64,000 nucleotides of DNA from Perilla frutescens (taxonomy: Eukaryota > Streptophyta > Magnoliopsida > Lamiales > Lamiaceae): positions 28,896,501-28,960,500 of the forward strand of contig BRKX01000004.1 of the NCBI GenBank assembly GCA_026008535.1, read 5' to 3'. The translations under genes were made by a program, and so were the position numbers. The notes beneath the pieces were generated by a model. The model worked only from the letters and a program-made list of their open reading frames with translations. It was not told the origin of the DNA and searched no databases. Below are positions 12,301 through 22,740 of the stretch, piece by piece (position 1 is the first letter of the stretch; the number at the start of each line of letters is the position of its first letter).

Positions 12301-14315
12301 AGTTCACGAGCTCGATTTGTTTAAGTACTCACGAGCCTGTTTGTGAGACAGCTCATTTAAAAACTTGCGAGTCTCACGAGCCGAGTTCGACGAGCTAAGC
12401 TCGAGCTTGGCTCGAGAAAATGACGAGCTCGTTTGTCAGGCTCGAGCTAGGCTCATCTAACAAATGAGCCAGCCTCGATTGAACTTTTTTCGAACCGTTA
12501 CTCGAGTATCTCGCGAGTAATTTGACTCTTTTACAGCCCTACTTGCCCAAATAACATTATCAGATTAGTGATGGGCACATTAAATTATGCCCACAATTGT
12601 AGTTGTAGGTAATCAATATATAATATATAGATTACCTACAATATTCTGTCCTTGAGGACAATGTCAAGAGTAGTATCAATTTTACCGTAAATTTTGTATA
12701 TATAGATTCTTACTTTCATATAGCTAGTCTTTCAAAAAATGTTCAAAAAGTAGAGCTTATATAAGTGTTAAGTTCTGCTCATTTTATATTTCCATCGATG
12801 ACTTGAATGCGGCAAAGGTGAAGGGTGTGGCATTAATTAAAATAATAAGCTTTAAGTTGAAATAAGAAATACTAGATCATAGATAGATATCCAATCCTAA
12901 ATCTAATCCTAAATCCTAAACTATAAAATGTGAGCTTGTGTTTCATATGGGGTAGGGAGAGTGGCACATAGTGTCCTATAACATGCATGGCAAACCAGTA
13001 ATCCCCAACTAATATGCATATTAAGTCTATTGGAATGCTCCCTATTAGAAACAAGTTCAATATTTTATTCCAAGAATATATATTAAGTATATATTTATAA
13101 TGTTAAACCCCCCCCCCTCCCCACACACATATATATCACTACATGAAAAATTGAATATTCCAACGGAAAAATTCCAACAATTCCGTTTTCCGCGGGAATT
13201 TTTTAAAATTCCAGCAAACATTCCAGCGGGTTCTTTTCCCACATGAATTATTTATTCTTTTATAAATTTGTAATATTAATTAAAAAATTCCAACGAGTAT
13301 TCCAGCGGAAAACACCCGATGGAATCATTTTTTAAATTATTTTTATTTCTCTTAATTTTAATTTCACCATAATTTCAATTATTTTGGCACCAAAATTTCA
13401 TTGGAATATTATTTATTTATTTATTTTTAAATTTATAGTTTTTTTAGTTTTAAAAAAATAATTTATAAATGTGACGTAATTATATTCATTATTTTTTGCA
13501 AGATAATTCATATTCAATTTATTGATGATTTTTCACCAATCCAATTCAAACATAATATAATCCCAAACGATTTGTGTAGATTTTAAGTGATTCTTGTTGG
13601 AGAGGCCAAAAAAAATATTTTTTCTTTTTCATTCAATATTTTTTTTATGATTCATGCGGGCCTAGACCCGCTGGAATGTCCGCATGAATCCCGTTGGATT
13701 TTGAATATTCTATCAACCCTTTTTTTCTGTGGACTGGGCCTGCTGGAATTACCCAATTCCAGCGAATTTTGAGTCTATTCCAGCTGCCCTGATCCACAGG
13801 AATATCCAGTTTTTCTTGAAGTGTATATATTTAAATTTGTAGGACGATTTCTAATGTTGCATACATGTATTAATTGTCTTGCAAAAGTATACTCTGCGAA
13901 CATATATGGTTGCGAATAAGAGACGTTAGCAAGGTGTCTTTTTTTTTTGTTTTGTTTCTTTTTGGAAAATTAACATGAAAAAGTAGTGTCCGAGGAGCCG
14001 TGACTATAATTGTCTCCAAAGCCAAGCATTTAAGATTTTCAGTGGAAAATAGTGAAATTAGGACAAAGTGACTTAAACTGCGCGTTTTAAAACAATAACT
14101 ACATTTAATTATGAGACTAAGTACTCAAACCAATCAACACAAAAATTATACTATAACACTAACTAACTTATAATCAGAGCCAGAGAATTTTAATACTCTC
14201 ATTCATACATATATATTGTTTGCATGATTTTGCACAGAATAACAATAGTACTACTTCTGAAGCGGACCATTACTTTGAAGAACTACGGGACAAGGTGATT
14301 CATTGGTTGAGATGA
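4836..14315 (+). CDS. bHLH transcription factor, group Ib (ORG2/ORG3-like), three exons
   Basis: Nuclear DNA-binding regulator; in plants this subgroup acts with FIT-type partners in iron-deficiency responses (family knowledge). Exons: 4836-5141, 5327-5671 and, less certain, 14238-14315, together about 242 residues, the usual family size. The ATG at 4836 has A at -3 and G at +4, with an in-frame stop at 4818-4820 upstream. The basic region DHNAKERIRR begins at residue 72 and has the E-box-reading His73, Glu77 and Arg81. Helix 1, the loop, and helix 2 with APAIVDKVLKYIPEME follow, then a short leucine-zipper-like stretch and the C-terminal domain typical of the group, with ISLNRV and YHLHIQ. 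Intron 1 (5142-5326, GT-AG, phase 0) falls in the loop, as expected in the family. Intron 2 (5672-14237) would be 8.6 kb and full of transposons. No stops in the exons suggest a functional gene; expression is not shown. Confidence 0.85.
5327..5671 (+). other. bHLH gene exon 2
   Basis: Starts after the acceptor CATGCTGCAG and encodes 115 residues: rest of the loop, helix 2, coiled-coil-like extension and C-terminal domain. It ends CAG at a GTAATT donor. Reading on through the donor gives a His/Thr and Ile/Tyr repeat from the CA/TA microsatellite, so splicing here is needed for a sensible protein. Confidence 0.85.
5695..5747. repeat. Compound (CA)n(TA)n microsatellite at the start of intron 2
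   Basis: About 10 CA units run directly into about 16 TA units, 24 bp inside intron 2 of the bHLH gene. Likely length-variable. Confidence 0.9.
6281..6953. mobile_element. MITE-like element with long terminal inverted repeats
   Basis: About 670 bp with imperfect inverted ends of roughly 110 bp. The left arm has GGTGGGAACTAGGAACCAAT (6315-6334) and an AATCTGGACGGTCCAGATTA block; the right arm has the reverse complements, with ATTGGTTCCTAGTTCCCAC at 6904-6922 and a matching CTGAGCCGTTCAGATTT block. Internally, the GAGGCTAAAATGA motif is repeated at 6475-6530 and 6708-6765. No ORF. The long arms suggest a Mutator-like non-autonomous element, but I found no clear target duplication. Confidence 0.65.
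7269..7521. mobile_element. Stowaway-like MITE
   Basis: About 253 bp, AT-rich, no ORF. The left end is CTCCCTCCAATTTTACAT and the right end is the inverse, with GGGAGGGAGGGGTGGAG; both are flanked by TA. CTCCCTCC ends and a TA duplication are characteristic of Stowaway (Tc1/mariner) MITEs. The inverted match has an insertion at the right end. Confidence 0.5.
7977..8473. mobile_element. MITE with about 50-bp terminal inverted repeats
   Basis: The left arm reads GAATTGGATCAAATAAGCAG and the right arm, reversed, GAATTAGATCAAATGAGCAC, with matching continuing for about 50 bp. AT-rich interior, no ORF. A third, internal copy of part of the arm lies at 8222-8262. Superfamily not assigned. It lies in intron 2 of the bHLH gene. 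Confidence 0.6.
8474..9773. other. AT-rich intron 2 sequence with TA microsatellites
   Basis: No gene or complete element recognised. A (TA)n run of about 19 units occurs at 9350-9387 and shorter TA tracts at 8474-8488 and 8856-8868. Confidence 0.5.
9790..9954 (+). mobile_element. 5'-truncated tRNA-derived SINE
   Basis: A 165-bp insertion, much more GC-rich than its surroundings, flanked by a perfect 16-bp direct repeat AAATAATTAGAATACC (9774-9789 and 9955-9970). It begins near an AGTTCGATCC motif that matches an RNA polymerase III B box of a tRNA-like head, lacks the A-box part, and ends CGACATCC followed by an A tail. These are the marks of a SINE integrated by LINE machinery. Confidence 0.8.
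10820..12541. mobile_element. Non-autonomous hAT-like DNA transposon
   Basis: About 1.7 kb. The left end is CAGGGGTGTAAGCGAGTCGA and the right end, reversed, is TAGGGCTGTAAAAGAGTC, resembling hAT ends. The 8-bp flanks CTTGCTAA and CTTGCCCA agree at six positions, consistent with an aged 8-bp hAT target duplication. Both subterminal regions carry many GAGCTCGAG/CTCGAGCT-type motifs in inverted orientation; the 1.2-kb centre is very AT-rich and has no transposase ORF. Confidence 0.7.
12542..13136. other. Intron 2 sequence between hAT and CACTA elements
   Basis: No gene or known element seen. A C-rich run lies at 13108-13122 followed by an ACACACATATAT tract. Confidence 0.4.
13137..13823. mobile_element. 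Small non-autonomous CACTA element
   Basis: 687 bp, starting CACTACATGAAAAATTGAAT and ending TTTTTCTTGAAGTG, the inverted CACTTCAAGAAAAA. It is flanked by a 3-bp duplication TAT on both sides, as CACTA (En/Spm) elements make. Subterminal repeats of ATTCCAGC and its complement occur near both ends. No transposase. It lies in intron 2, about 0.4 kb before the proposed last exon. Confidence 0.85.
14238..14315 (+). other. bHLH gene exon 3 (proposed), with stop codon
   Basis: Follows a good acceptor (TGATTTTGCACAG, pyrimidine and T rich upstream) and is in phase with exon 2. It encodes 25 residues containing EADHYFEELRDKVIHWL, then TGA at 14313-14315. Group Ib proteins end with a short third exon of similar size and pattern, a few acidic residues, then an amphipathic E-L..K...LY-type helix. 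The fit in phase, length and pattern is good, but the distance from exon 2 makes transcript proof necessary. Confidence 0.6.
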
Positions 14316-15020
14316 TTTTCATTTGCTGTCAAATTACGGCTCCGTCCTTATTTTATGTTCCCTGTATATATATATATATTTTTTTTTTTGCAAAAACCAA
14401 CAAGAAATACTAAAAAGATGTGATCAGTGACAATGACCAACACGCCAAGAAAGGACTGTAAAACTACTATTTTCCTGGTCAAAAGAGTTAAAATGTATTA
14501 AATCATCGAGAGTTTCCTTACCTTAGGATAGGCTTGTTTATTATTTTAGTCAAGTGACTATATTATTATTTTGGGAAGGGGAGCGGTGTAATCTCTACCG
14601 TTTAGTTGTCCAATCATATATACTTTCAGTCTTGTAATTATCAAGGGTGTGGAATGGCAATTTCATTTTGGCAAAAGTTTAATCTTTTCTTCAAAGTTTA
14701 TTAAATAAATAAACCCTTAAAATTGATCAATATAATTATTATAGTTCCTCCAAAATTACTTAATTGAATAGTCTCTCCATCTCGATTATATAGTCTCTAT
14801 TATTATTTTGAGGTGTTCTAATTATATAGTGAGTAAACTACATTTTGATATCTACATTTTGGATATTTTTTAAAAAATAATCCAGTTTTTCAAAATTAAT
14901 AAAATAGTACCTAATTTTTGAAAATTTTTGCAAATCTAACATTTAATTTATTTTACGGCCAGAAAATTATTCGTAATTGATTATATTTAAATATTCATAT
15001 TTCTCTTACACCTTACCGAC
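14316..15020. other. 3' flank of the bHLH gene and intergenic sequence
   Basis: AT-rich; the first part would be the 3' untranslated region. A TA run followed by T10 lies at 14367-14389. I see no ORF of note; sequence around 14830-14960 looks like old repeat DNA but I cannot name it. Confidence 0.4.
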
Positions 15021-15718
15021 TGGCAGTATAACCACTTAGGCACAACTACAGCAGAAATTCCTAGAGAAATACTTTCCCGCATCCAGAGTTCAAGAAATGA
15101 GGGGAAGAATTAGAACTCTGAAGATGAGTATAAATGAATATTTCTACGATTATTAGTGTCGATTACAGAATATGTTAACCAAATACCCATAACATCAGAT
15201 CACATATCACGATTTGGTCCAATACTTCGTGTCGAGTTTGAGGCCACAAGACAAAACCATTGTCAGTCAATGCTTCATGTGGAGGATCTATTCTGAACAA
15301 GTTACCAACTGAAGCCTTTAGAATCTTAATAAAAATGGCTTATGAGAATCGAGATGAAAGTGTTGAGGGCACAAGGACAGTTGCAGATGCTGGAAGACCA
15401 GCGCAATTTGAAGCCAAGATGGAAAGGTTCTTTGAACAAATGGAAAAGGTTATGGGCATAGTAGGAGCACAAAATAAGAGAACATGTGGAGTTTGCAAAA
15501 GTGTAGCCCATTTTACCGATGAATGCCTTATGCTGCAGGAGGAAGTTGTTGAAGTTAATGCTCTCGGTGGGCATAACAACAACGGGCAATATGATCTCCA
15601 CTCTCAAACATATAATCTAGGATAGAGAGATCACGAGAATTTGAGGTGGAAAAGGAATGATGCCCCACCTCAAGATTTACCACCACCACCGCAAAGGGTG
15701 AAACTACACATGGTGTGA
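15021..15718 (+). pseudogene. Athila-like Ty3/gypsy gag fragment
   Basis: Capsid and nucleocapsid part of a gypsy gag. The first part, around 15060-15250, has KYFPASRVQEMRGRI-like text in one frame; the second part is open at 15260-15625 with a zinc knuckle CGVCKSVAHFTDEC (C-x2-C-x4-H-x4-C), then an EVNALGG and NGQYDLHSQTYN block. It resembles the gag at 58435-60084, which has CRVCSENGHFTDEC and YDPYSITYNPG. At least one frameshift (near 15255) and a stop at 15623 disable it. It is cut at about 15720 by a SIRE-type LTR. Confidence 0.75.
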
Positions 15719-15720
15719 GG

Positions 15721-16633
15721 TATCTGTTCTACAAATATTCATAACAATGTATTTGTCATTGTTAGATAAAGTTCACTATAATGTTCATGAATGTTACACA
15801 CAAAGAGTTTGGTAACCCTGTTCGATCAACTGATCTATATCAGAAGGACTTGTCAGGACTGTGAGAAATAATCTACTACTCCGATGTATCGTTTACTAGG
15901 GATCTTACATGCATTTAACCTCCCTTCACTCAATACCCATTCTACTCGTACACCCTCTTTCGCTGGATTGAACTATAAGATCCCCTCATAGCGTAGATAT
16001 CTACCTATTTAGTTCTCGCAGAAAATCTCTCCTGAGATTTCTTTTGACAGTATATGAAAAGTGTTTCAATACACGAAGTAGAACACTAAACACTAGCCTA
16101 ACAATTGACACATGAAACCTATGTGGTTCAGAATAGAGCTATTGAACAATCAGTGCATAATCTTTTTTTTTTAGTTTCAGTTCTCCATCTAACAAGTCCG
16201 AATCCAAGCTATTTATAGATTACATTATAGCCTTAACAAGGAAACATAAGTCCTAATCTTATTTGAAATCTGATAAGGAAACTTTCATTTCTAAAACTAA
16301 AACTTTGGACTTGTCTTGTTAGAACTCTTCTATCTTTAGATTTTTGCCCTATAATGAATCACGTGATCTCCAACCTTGAATAAGGCATCTTCTAGAATGA
16401 TCTTGAATCTCTTCTTAGTTGGCAACTTTGAACACCTTCATTGATCTTGGAAGAACAATCTGGACAAAAAATGTTCATGCAAACGTTTATGAATGTTGCA
16501 ATGAACATTGTTGATTTTGAACCTTCACATCAGGTAGAACAACGAAATGTTTTCTATGTTCATAAACTAACAATCAATCACTACAGTAAGTGCAAAGTAG
16601 AGCACTTGATAACACTATTTAGTACAAAGCATA
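15721..16633 (-). repeat. SIRE-type LTR
   Basis: About 0.9 kb, reverse orientation. On the minus strand it begins TGTTAGTGCTATG after a polypurine tract. A TATA box (CTATTTATA on plus, 16209-16217) sits where the other SIRE LTRs have theirs. It is more diverged than the LTR pair at 37159 and 53267. Its end next to the gag fragment is approximate. Confidence 0.7.
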
Positions 16634-17139
16634 GCACTAACAATCTCCCTCTTTGTGGTATATCTTCTGTTTAGTGCAAGGTATAGCACTAATAATCTCC
16701 CCCTTTATCTTTATTTGTTGGCAAATCAGCTCCTTTGTTTTTCCAAGTGTAACTCCATCAGCAGCAGGGACGTCCTCCTAGATCTTCACTAACTTTGTTA
16801 AGAACTCCAACTCTGTTTTTCTTTCTTTTCTTTTCCTTTTCTTTTATACCTTTTCTTTTAAATTTTTATCAAAGCAATGAAGATCATTAACAATCATGTT
16901 ATCAGAGTAGTAAAGTCATAATTAACTGGGTGGAGGAGTGTGGAATGATAGTGAATATGATGGGGGTAATTACAGCTAGATTACATCATAATGAAGCTTA
17001 AAGTAAAGAGATTCACAAAAGAACTAAGAAAATTATATCAGAGCCTTGATCATAATTTGAAATTTTTGAAGTTGATAAATGAATACTCTCTCTATCTGCC
17101 TGTAGATTAAGGCAAAGGAGCATCGAGACACACTGCCTT

Positions 17140-17700
17140 CTTTTCTTAGTCGGATTTGTCTGCATCAGATTGTTCATCTTCACGTGTAGACTCGAATTCC
17201 TCTCCATCAGCTTCTCCTTCTTCTTCCCCCTCTTCTCCTTCAGCTTTAACTTCTTCTGCCTCCTCCTCTCTTTCTACTTCTTCTTCTAGCTCATTAGCTT
17301 ATAGCTCTACCTTTTCTTCCTTCTCTTCCTCATGTTCTTCCCCATGCTCTTCTTCATGCTCTTTCTCATGCTCTTCTTCAGCTGTTGCATGGCCTTTTTC
17401 CTTCTGGATGTCTTTACTTTCCTTGATTGTTGTTTTAGTCAAGGTCTGTAAAGGTTGAACTTCAATATCAGAAGGCCTTGAAAATTCTACAGATTGAAGA
17501 AGTTCATAAAAAAGTTCTTGAACTTTCTTCATATCAGCAACATACTCTAGAACTTTTTGAGCATGGAAAGGTAACACAATTCTCTAGATGACATATGATC
17601 TTTTGGTTAATAGAGATTATGGGAGCAAGAGATGCTAATGTTTGTCCTAAGGCCTTCTTGAGCTTGTGATTCTCTAAAATTGAGCTCGAATGTGCTCTCT
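17140..17700 (-). pseudogene. env-like ORF C-terminal end
   Basis: The minus-strand frame 17577-17299 and its continuation past a stop to about 17140 encode KVLEYVADMKKVQELFYELL and then a Glu/His/Lys-rich tail, the same layout as the acidic tail of the ORFs at 38485-39729 and 315-881. It lacks the N-terminal two thirds and contains stops. Confidence 0.6.
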
Positions 17701-17760
17701 TGTAGAAGAAGGTAGGTCAGAGGAAATGTGCTCTCTTTTAGAAAGGAATTATTATCTTTT

Positions 17761-17991
17761 ATGAGAGATCGTTAAGAGAGGAGATGTGGCAGTGGTCAAA
17801 ATTGCATCGGAGGACAATATCGCTAATCCATTCACGAAGAGCCTACCGACTAAGACCTTCGATGGTCACGTGGAGAAAATGTGGGTGAAGATGCAGACCT
17901 GGGAATGCATTTGAGATTTAGTGTTAGTTTGAGAGTTTATGCCAGTTTTATTTTATACTTGAAAGCCATGCTTCAAGTATAAGTGGGAGAT
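17761..17991 (+). pseudogene. Copia-A: pol C-terminal end and polypurine tract
   Basis: Encodes the last residues of a Ty1/copia RNase H region (VAVVKIASEDN, TKSLPTKTFDGH), then a 3' untranslated stretch and AAGTGGGAGATT just before the LTR. Nearly the same text stands at 35646-35879 in Copia-D. The rest of this element is lost to the left, where a SIRE fragment adjoins. Confidence 0.75.
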
Positions 17992-18230
17992 TCTTAGTTT
18001 TGTAGACTGAAAGACTTGTCTTTGTATACATTCTATAATGTTTTATTTGATAATATAGATTGAATAATTACTGCAGTCACTGTGTGCATTTATTTATCAT
18101 TATATTTTTCTGTCAGTTCCATATACTTGCATTGTAGATGATATAGTGTGGGTATACACACTGTAAAGATTATATCATCGGATTCTTTGTAATGTATTGA
18201 AAGTCTCACGGCTTAGATGGTCTTGAATCT
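17992..18230 (+). repeat. Copia-A 3' LTR, interrupted
   Basis: First 239 bp of an LTR starting TCTTAGTTTTGTAGACTG (from TGTTAG). It stops where a second LTR of the same family starts at 18231, so Copia-B probably inserted into this LTR. The five bases AATCT at 18226-18230 would be its target duplication; the partner is not located. Confidence 0.7.
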
Positions 18231-19667
18231 TGTTAGGATTGCATACTGAAAAGCTTGTCTTTGTATACATTCTACAATATTTTGATGATATCGATTGAAT
18301 ATTAATTACAATCACTGTTTGTGCATTTATTTATTGTTCTATATTTATATACATATTTCAATATACTTGCATTGTAGATGATATGGTGTAGATGAACACA
18401 CAGTAAAGATCATATCATCGGATTCCTTGCAAAATATTAAAAGGTTCGTGATTTAGATGGTCCTGAACCAATCATTGCACACTGTAGAATAATCTGATAG
18501 TTAGTTTATCTTGACTAACTGATTATTCTAATACATTGGCATGTGCATTGAGGAGGATCACGATAGGATATTATTCTCTGATCTGACCCTATAGGGAGAG
18601 AATAAAGATCCACCCATTTCAGGTTCGTAACCCATATATACTGGCGTACATATATATGTTATCTCTACTGCTTTGATCTATCAATAAGTGAGATTCTTGA
18701 TAGGATCAATAATCTCGATATTTTGGGCAGTAACATACACATATATGATGGGTTGTGCATTATATATGGTCACCATGTCCTGGTGCGCCAGGTTGATGAT
18801 ATCTTCTTGAGTAAGCACAAGTGCATGTGAAACTCTGTAAGTAGAATTTATTCTGTACATGATAAAGCTTGTGTGGTACTACTCTATGAATAGAAATGTT
18901 AATTAATTATAGCTGTCAGAGCTTACATAATTAATTAATGGATATTATATCTTAAACATGAGGAATGACTGAACTAAAGAAGAAAGCATATAAGAAAATA
19001 TATGTTAAATTGGTAGGTCAGTGTTATTTCTTTAGTGGAATAAAATAACACTTAATTTATTTATTTATATCCATGTATTGGATATTAGAAATTAAATAAA
19101 TTAGTAGGCCAATTTAATATTCTTCTAGCTTATTGTTGTCCAATTAACACCTAACTGGACTGAGAGAATGGAAGAAGTGGAGAGCCCAAACCCATTAGGG
19201 TTGGGAGTCATAATTTTCATCCCCCTCCTTATTAATAAGTGAGGGGGGACGAAAATTTAATATAACAAATCAGCCCCTCTCTTGTTCACTTGCTTCCCTA
19301 GGTTATCCACACAGTTTAGTAGTCTACAACCCACTCTGCATCTAAATAAGGTACGGGAATATAGTAGAAGATCAAGGAGTGTTATTGCTGTCTTGGAGAT
19401 TTTCGAACACAGTGTGGAAAATGTCAAGTTCGACCAGTTCTCCTACAACAACAAGATTAGTCATTTAATCTCGTGTGCAACCCTACTACATCATGTAAGT
19501 CAGTTAATTGAATTATATTTTTCCGTTGTAATATATTCAATGTTCTTGCATGATTATTCAACATGTTTGCATAATTAAATTCACACATAAAATATGATTT
19601 ACATGTTGTTAGAATTAAAGAATATCCGATTAGATCCTTTGGGACGTAATTCAAAAATTCTCCAACA
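18231..19667 (+). repeat. Copia-B 5' LTR
   Basis: About 1,437 bp from TGTTAGGATTGCATACTG to TCCAACA, followed by a primer-binding site. Shares long blocks with LTRs at 23836, 25031 and 35880, including TAGAATAATCTGATAGTTAG and ATTAATTATAGCTGTCAGAG. Contains no ORF of note. Confidence 0.85.
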
Positions 19668-19670
19668 ACA

Positions 19671-19683
19671 AGTATCAGAGCAG
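19671..19683 (+). other. Copia-B primer-binding site
   Basis: AGTATCAGAGCAG directly after the LTR; matches the initiator-methionine tRNA site TGGTATCAGAGC typical of Ty1/copia, with TGG changed. Confidence 0.75.
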
Positions 19684-21956
19684 GTATCGGCTATGTTCTA
19701 GAATTAATTCTATATATGTGTTCAAAAATTGCATTAAATTTGTAGATGGATTTATGTGTGCTTAAATTTTCAGATTTAGTGTGTGATATTTTCGAGCATG
19801 ATGAAATTAAAATTGGATGAATTTTGTATAGGTGTTTCGAAATTATATTTTAATTAGCATGAAATTTTTGCCCTACATGAAATAAAAGTTTGGAATTGTA
19901 TTTTGATATTCATCATAATTTCCAGATTTTATTTTATGTTCTTCGAAAATTTGGTCATCAAAATTTTTGATCAATTTTTTCCTTAATTTGATTCATTATA
20001 TTTGAAATTTTTAGGTTTGAATTTGGAATAAATTTTTGATGTTATCGAAATTTCCATGTCTTAATCTAGAGGGGGTCGAAAATAATGGGGATTAAAATTG
20101 GTATAAGGTAATTTTTTATGTATATCAAAAGTTACCTAATTTTAATCAAAGTAGGTTTCAAAATAGAATTTTAAATTTGGTAAGTTTTTGAAGAGGATCA
20201 AAACTACCATATTTTAATTCTAGTAATTTTGATACCTAGTATGTAATTTGAAAATGATTTTGACTAGTATCAAAATTCCAATTTGGTTATTTTAATTGGG
20301 GGGAGGGGGTGATTTTTAGGGTTTTAATTTGGAGGATTATTTTGATTAATTTCAAAATTTTCAAATTTAATCCTAATGTAGTGAATGAAAATTTTAAGAT
20401 TTAATTTGGTGGATAATTGTAATTAATTTCCAAATTTCATCTTTGGGTGATTTCAATTTTTAAAAGAGTCTTACTTTGGTAGATAATTATAATTAATTTT
20501 CAAAGTTAATCTTAATGTAATATTTTTATTTAAGATTTTATTTAGTAGATAAGTTTAATCAATTTATGGTATATTCAAAATTATTAGATTTAATTTGGTA
20601 GAATATTATAATTAATTTCTAAATTTAATCTAGCATAATTTTTGAAAATCTTTAATTTAATTAAAGAGGTTTTTTTAGAAAATGGGTTAACATTTATGGA
20701 TATCATATGATATTTTATGTCTAACATTTAATTATGATAGTTGTTTCTGTAGATGGTTTTATTTGCAGGTGACACCATCTATCATGGCCTTTAATTATTT
20801 CTTTTGTGATGATTTAATTTATGTTGAATGTATGGTTTGTCGTATACCGGTTTAGCTACGAGATTTTTTATCCATAAGAAAATCGATGGATTAGGTCTAA
20901 GTAATTTATTTTATTATATTGGTTTAATGTAATAGGAAAATAAATTGTTAGATTTAGAGATGATTTTCAAAAATCATCTAGTTTGAGTTGTATTTTATTT
21001 TCCTTTGTTATTCTAGATATATTATGATTTTTCTTTTTGGAATAGATATTCAATATAGAATAAGGGAATGAAATCAACTAAAAGATGAAAAATGGAGCAG
21101 CATTAAACAAGGAAGGACATCCTGAACACGTTCCGAAACCATAGAGGAGCTTGGGTTTTGGCAAGATGCTGAGGGGGCGACGGCAACAGGAGTCCATATT
21201 TTCAAAGCTGATTTTCCAAGATTATCTCATGGAAAAACATGAGATATAAGCCATGATAGTTAGTCCTTATTGTTATGCTTATTGTGTTGTTTTGACATGC
21301 AATAGTTTTAGTCCTTTTATGTGATGTATCGCATGTTTAAATGGGATAAGATGAAACCTCAAGTATAAATAACTAAGTAGGAGAGATACATACCAAAGTA
21401 TGTGGAAATCTCAAACAGTCTCCATTAATATGATTTAATTGAGAAGTGATGGGCATGCGCGTTGACAATACGTCTTCCTCCATATCAGATGTGTCATATC
21501 ACTAGAGTCTCTAGAAATTAAACCTCTTAATCAATAACTGTAGGACACTGTTAGAACTAACCGACTCCTCCATCTGGAACAGTGAAATTTGAACCAGTGC
21601 CCTTGGGGTGAAGATAATGGTGTTCACACTTAGATGTAATGTATTAATAAATGTTCACACTATCGTGGCTTATTAATTAGACAATTACATGAAGGGGTTG
21701 GTTTCTGACTATTAATTTACTTGTTATAAGGAAATTTAACTAGAGGTAAATTAAAGGTTAGCTTAACCTGTTTGAAAATGAATTTTATAAATTTCCACAC
21801 TATCGTGGTTTATAAGAAATATTTTCAAAATGTCGGTGGATATACATATAATTTCTTTTTTGAGGATTTTGAATTATATGATCTTTTATCCTAAAGGTTG
21901 TGACTGTACTGCATGTTTATTTTCAGTTATTTCTATATCATCATGACACTCTCCAA
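19684..21956 (+). other. Copia-B long leader with degenerate tandem repeats
   Basis: 2.3 kb between primer site and gag without ORFs. From about 19,840 to 20,660 it consists of loosely repeated units of roughly 70-110 bp built around AATTTCCAGATTTAAT and TTTGGTAGATAATTATAATT. A similar leader is seen in Copia-D (26432-28084). Confidence 0.6.
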
Positions 21957-22740
21957 CTTGTCCTCGATTGTCAAAGAAAATAAACTAATCGGTGAAAATT
22001 ACAAAGATTGGATTCGAAACTTGAGCATTAATTGTCCTTACTACTGAAGGTTTTAAATTCATACTTAAGGAGGAATGCCCTTAAAAGCTAGATGAGAATT
22101 CCAGTGAAGCACAGAGAGTGGCTTATGATAAGTGGGTTAGAGCTGATGAGATGACGCATTGTTACATTTTAGCTTCTATGTCAAATGTGTTGTAACATCA
22201 ACATCAATCTATGAAAACCACTTATGACAAAACGTACAATCTCAAAGAGCTCTTCGAATACTAAAATCGCTCAGCTCGGCATTTGGCTATGAGAAATCTG
22301 GTGAACACAAAGATGTCGGATTCCACACCGGTAAGGGATCCCATTCTCCAGATGATGGGTTTTTTATTGGAGATCGAGACCCTGGTTAGCAATTTGGATG
22401 CTGAGTCTCAAATTTACATCGTGCTCCACTATTTGTCACTGAAGTTTGAGCAGTTTAGGCTGAACTTTAACATAATAAAGAAGGATGTAACTTTATCAGA
22501 ACTGCTCATGGATCTTCAGGCAGTCAAGCATATCCAGAAAAGAAGCTCGGAGGCATACCTAGCTAGGATGTCTTCTTCAGGGACCAAGAAGAAGAGATAC
22601 CCACCTAAGAAAGCTGCAAAGGAGGCACCTAAACGCAAGAAAGCCAAAGCCAAGATTTCTCCAGAGGACTTTAAGTCCAAGTGAAAGTGCTTCAAGTATG
22701 GTCAGCAAGGACATTGGAAGTCAGCGTGTCCCAACAAGAA
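21957..22740 (+). pseudogene. Copia-B gag
   Basis: Ty1/copia gag with the N-terminal LIGENYKDWIRNL block, then after frameshifts and stops an open stretch 22283-22684 (MRNLVNTKMSD to a Lys-rich end). The nucleocapsid motif follows in the next frame as CFKYGQQGHWKSAC: C-x2-C has become C-x2-Y, so the zinc knuckle is broken. Several stops, for example near 22053 and 22192. Confidence 0.75.

Larger units (their letters stand above)
15721..17760 (-). mobile_element. SIRE-like retrotransposon fragment (LTR plus env-like 3' end)
   Basis: Minus-strand piece: LTR at 15721-16633, polypurine tract with GAGGGAGATT or GGGGGAGATT, then the C-terminal part of the env-like ORF (about 17140-17700). The 5' part is missing: at about 17761 the text changes to the pol end of another copia family. 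The LTR shares the block TTGGTAACCCTGTTCGATCA with the LTR at 53267-54223. Confidence 0.75.

Noticed and set aside
17156..17458. Ser-rich open frame on the plus strand
   Set aside because: It is the antisense of the Glu/Lys-rich tail of the env-like ORF; the composition follows from GAA/GAG codons read backwards.
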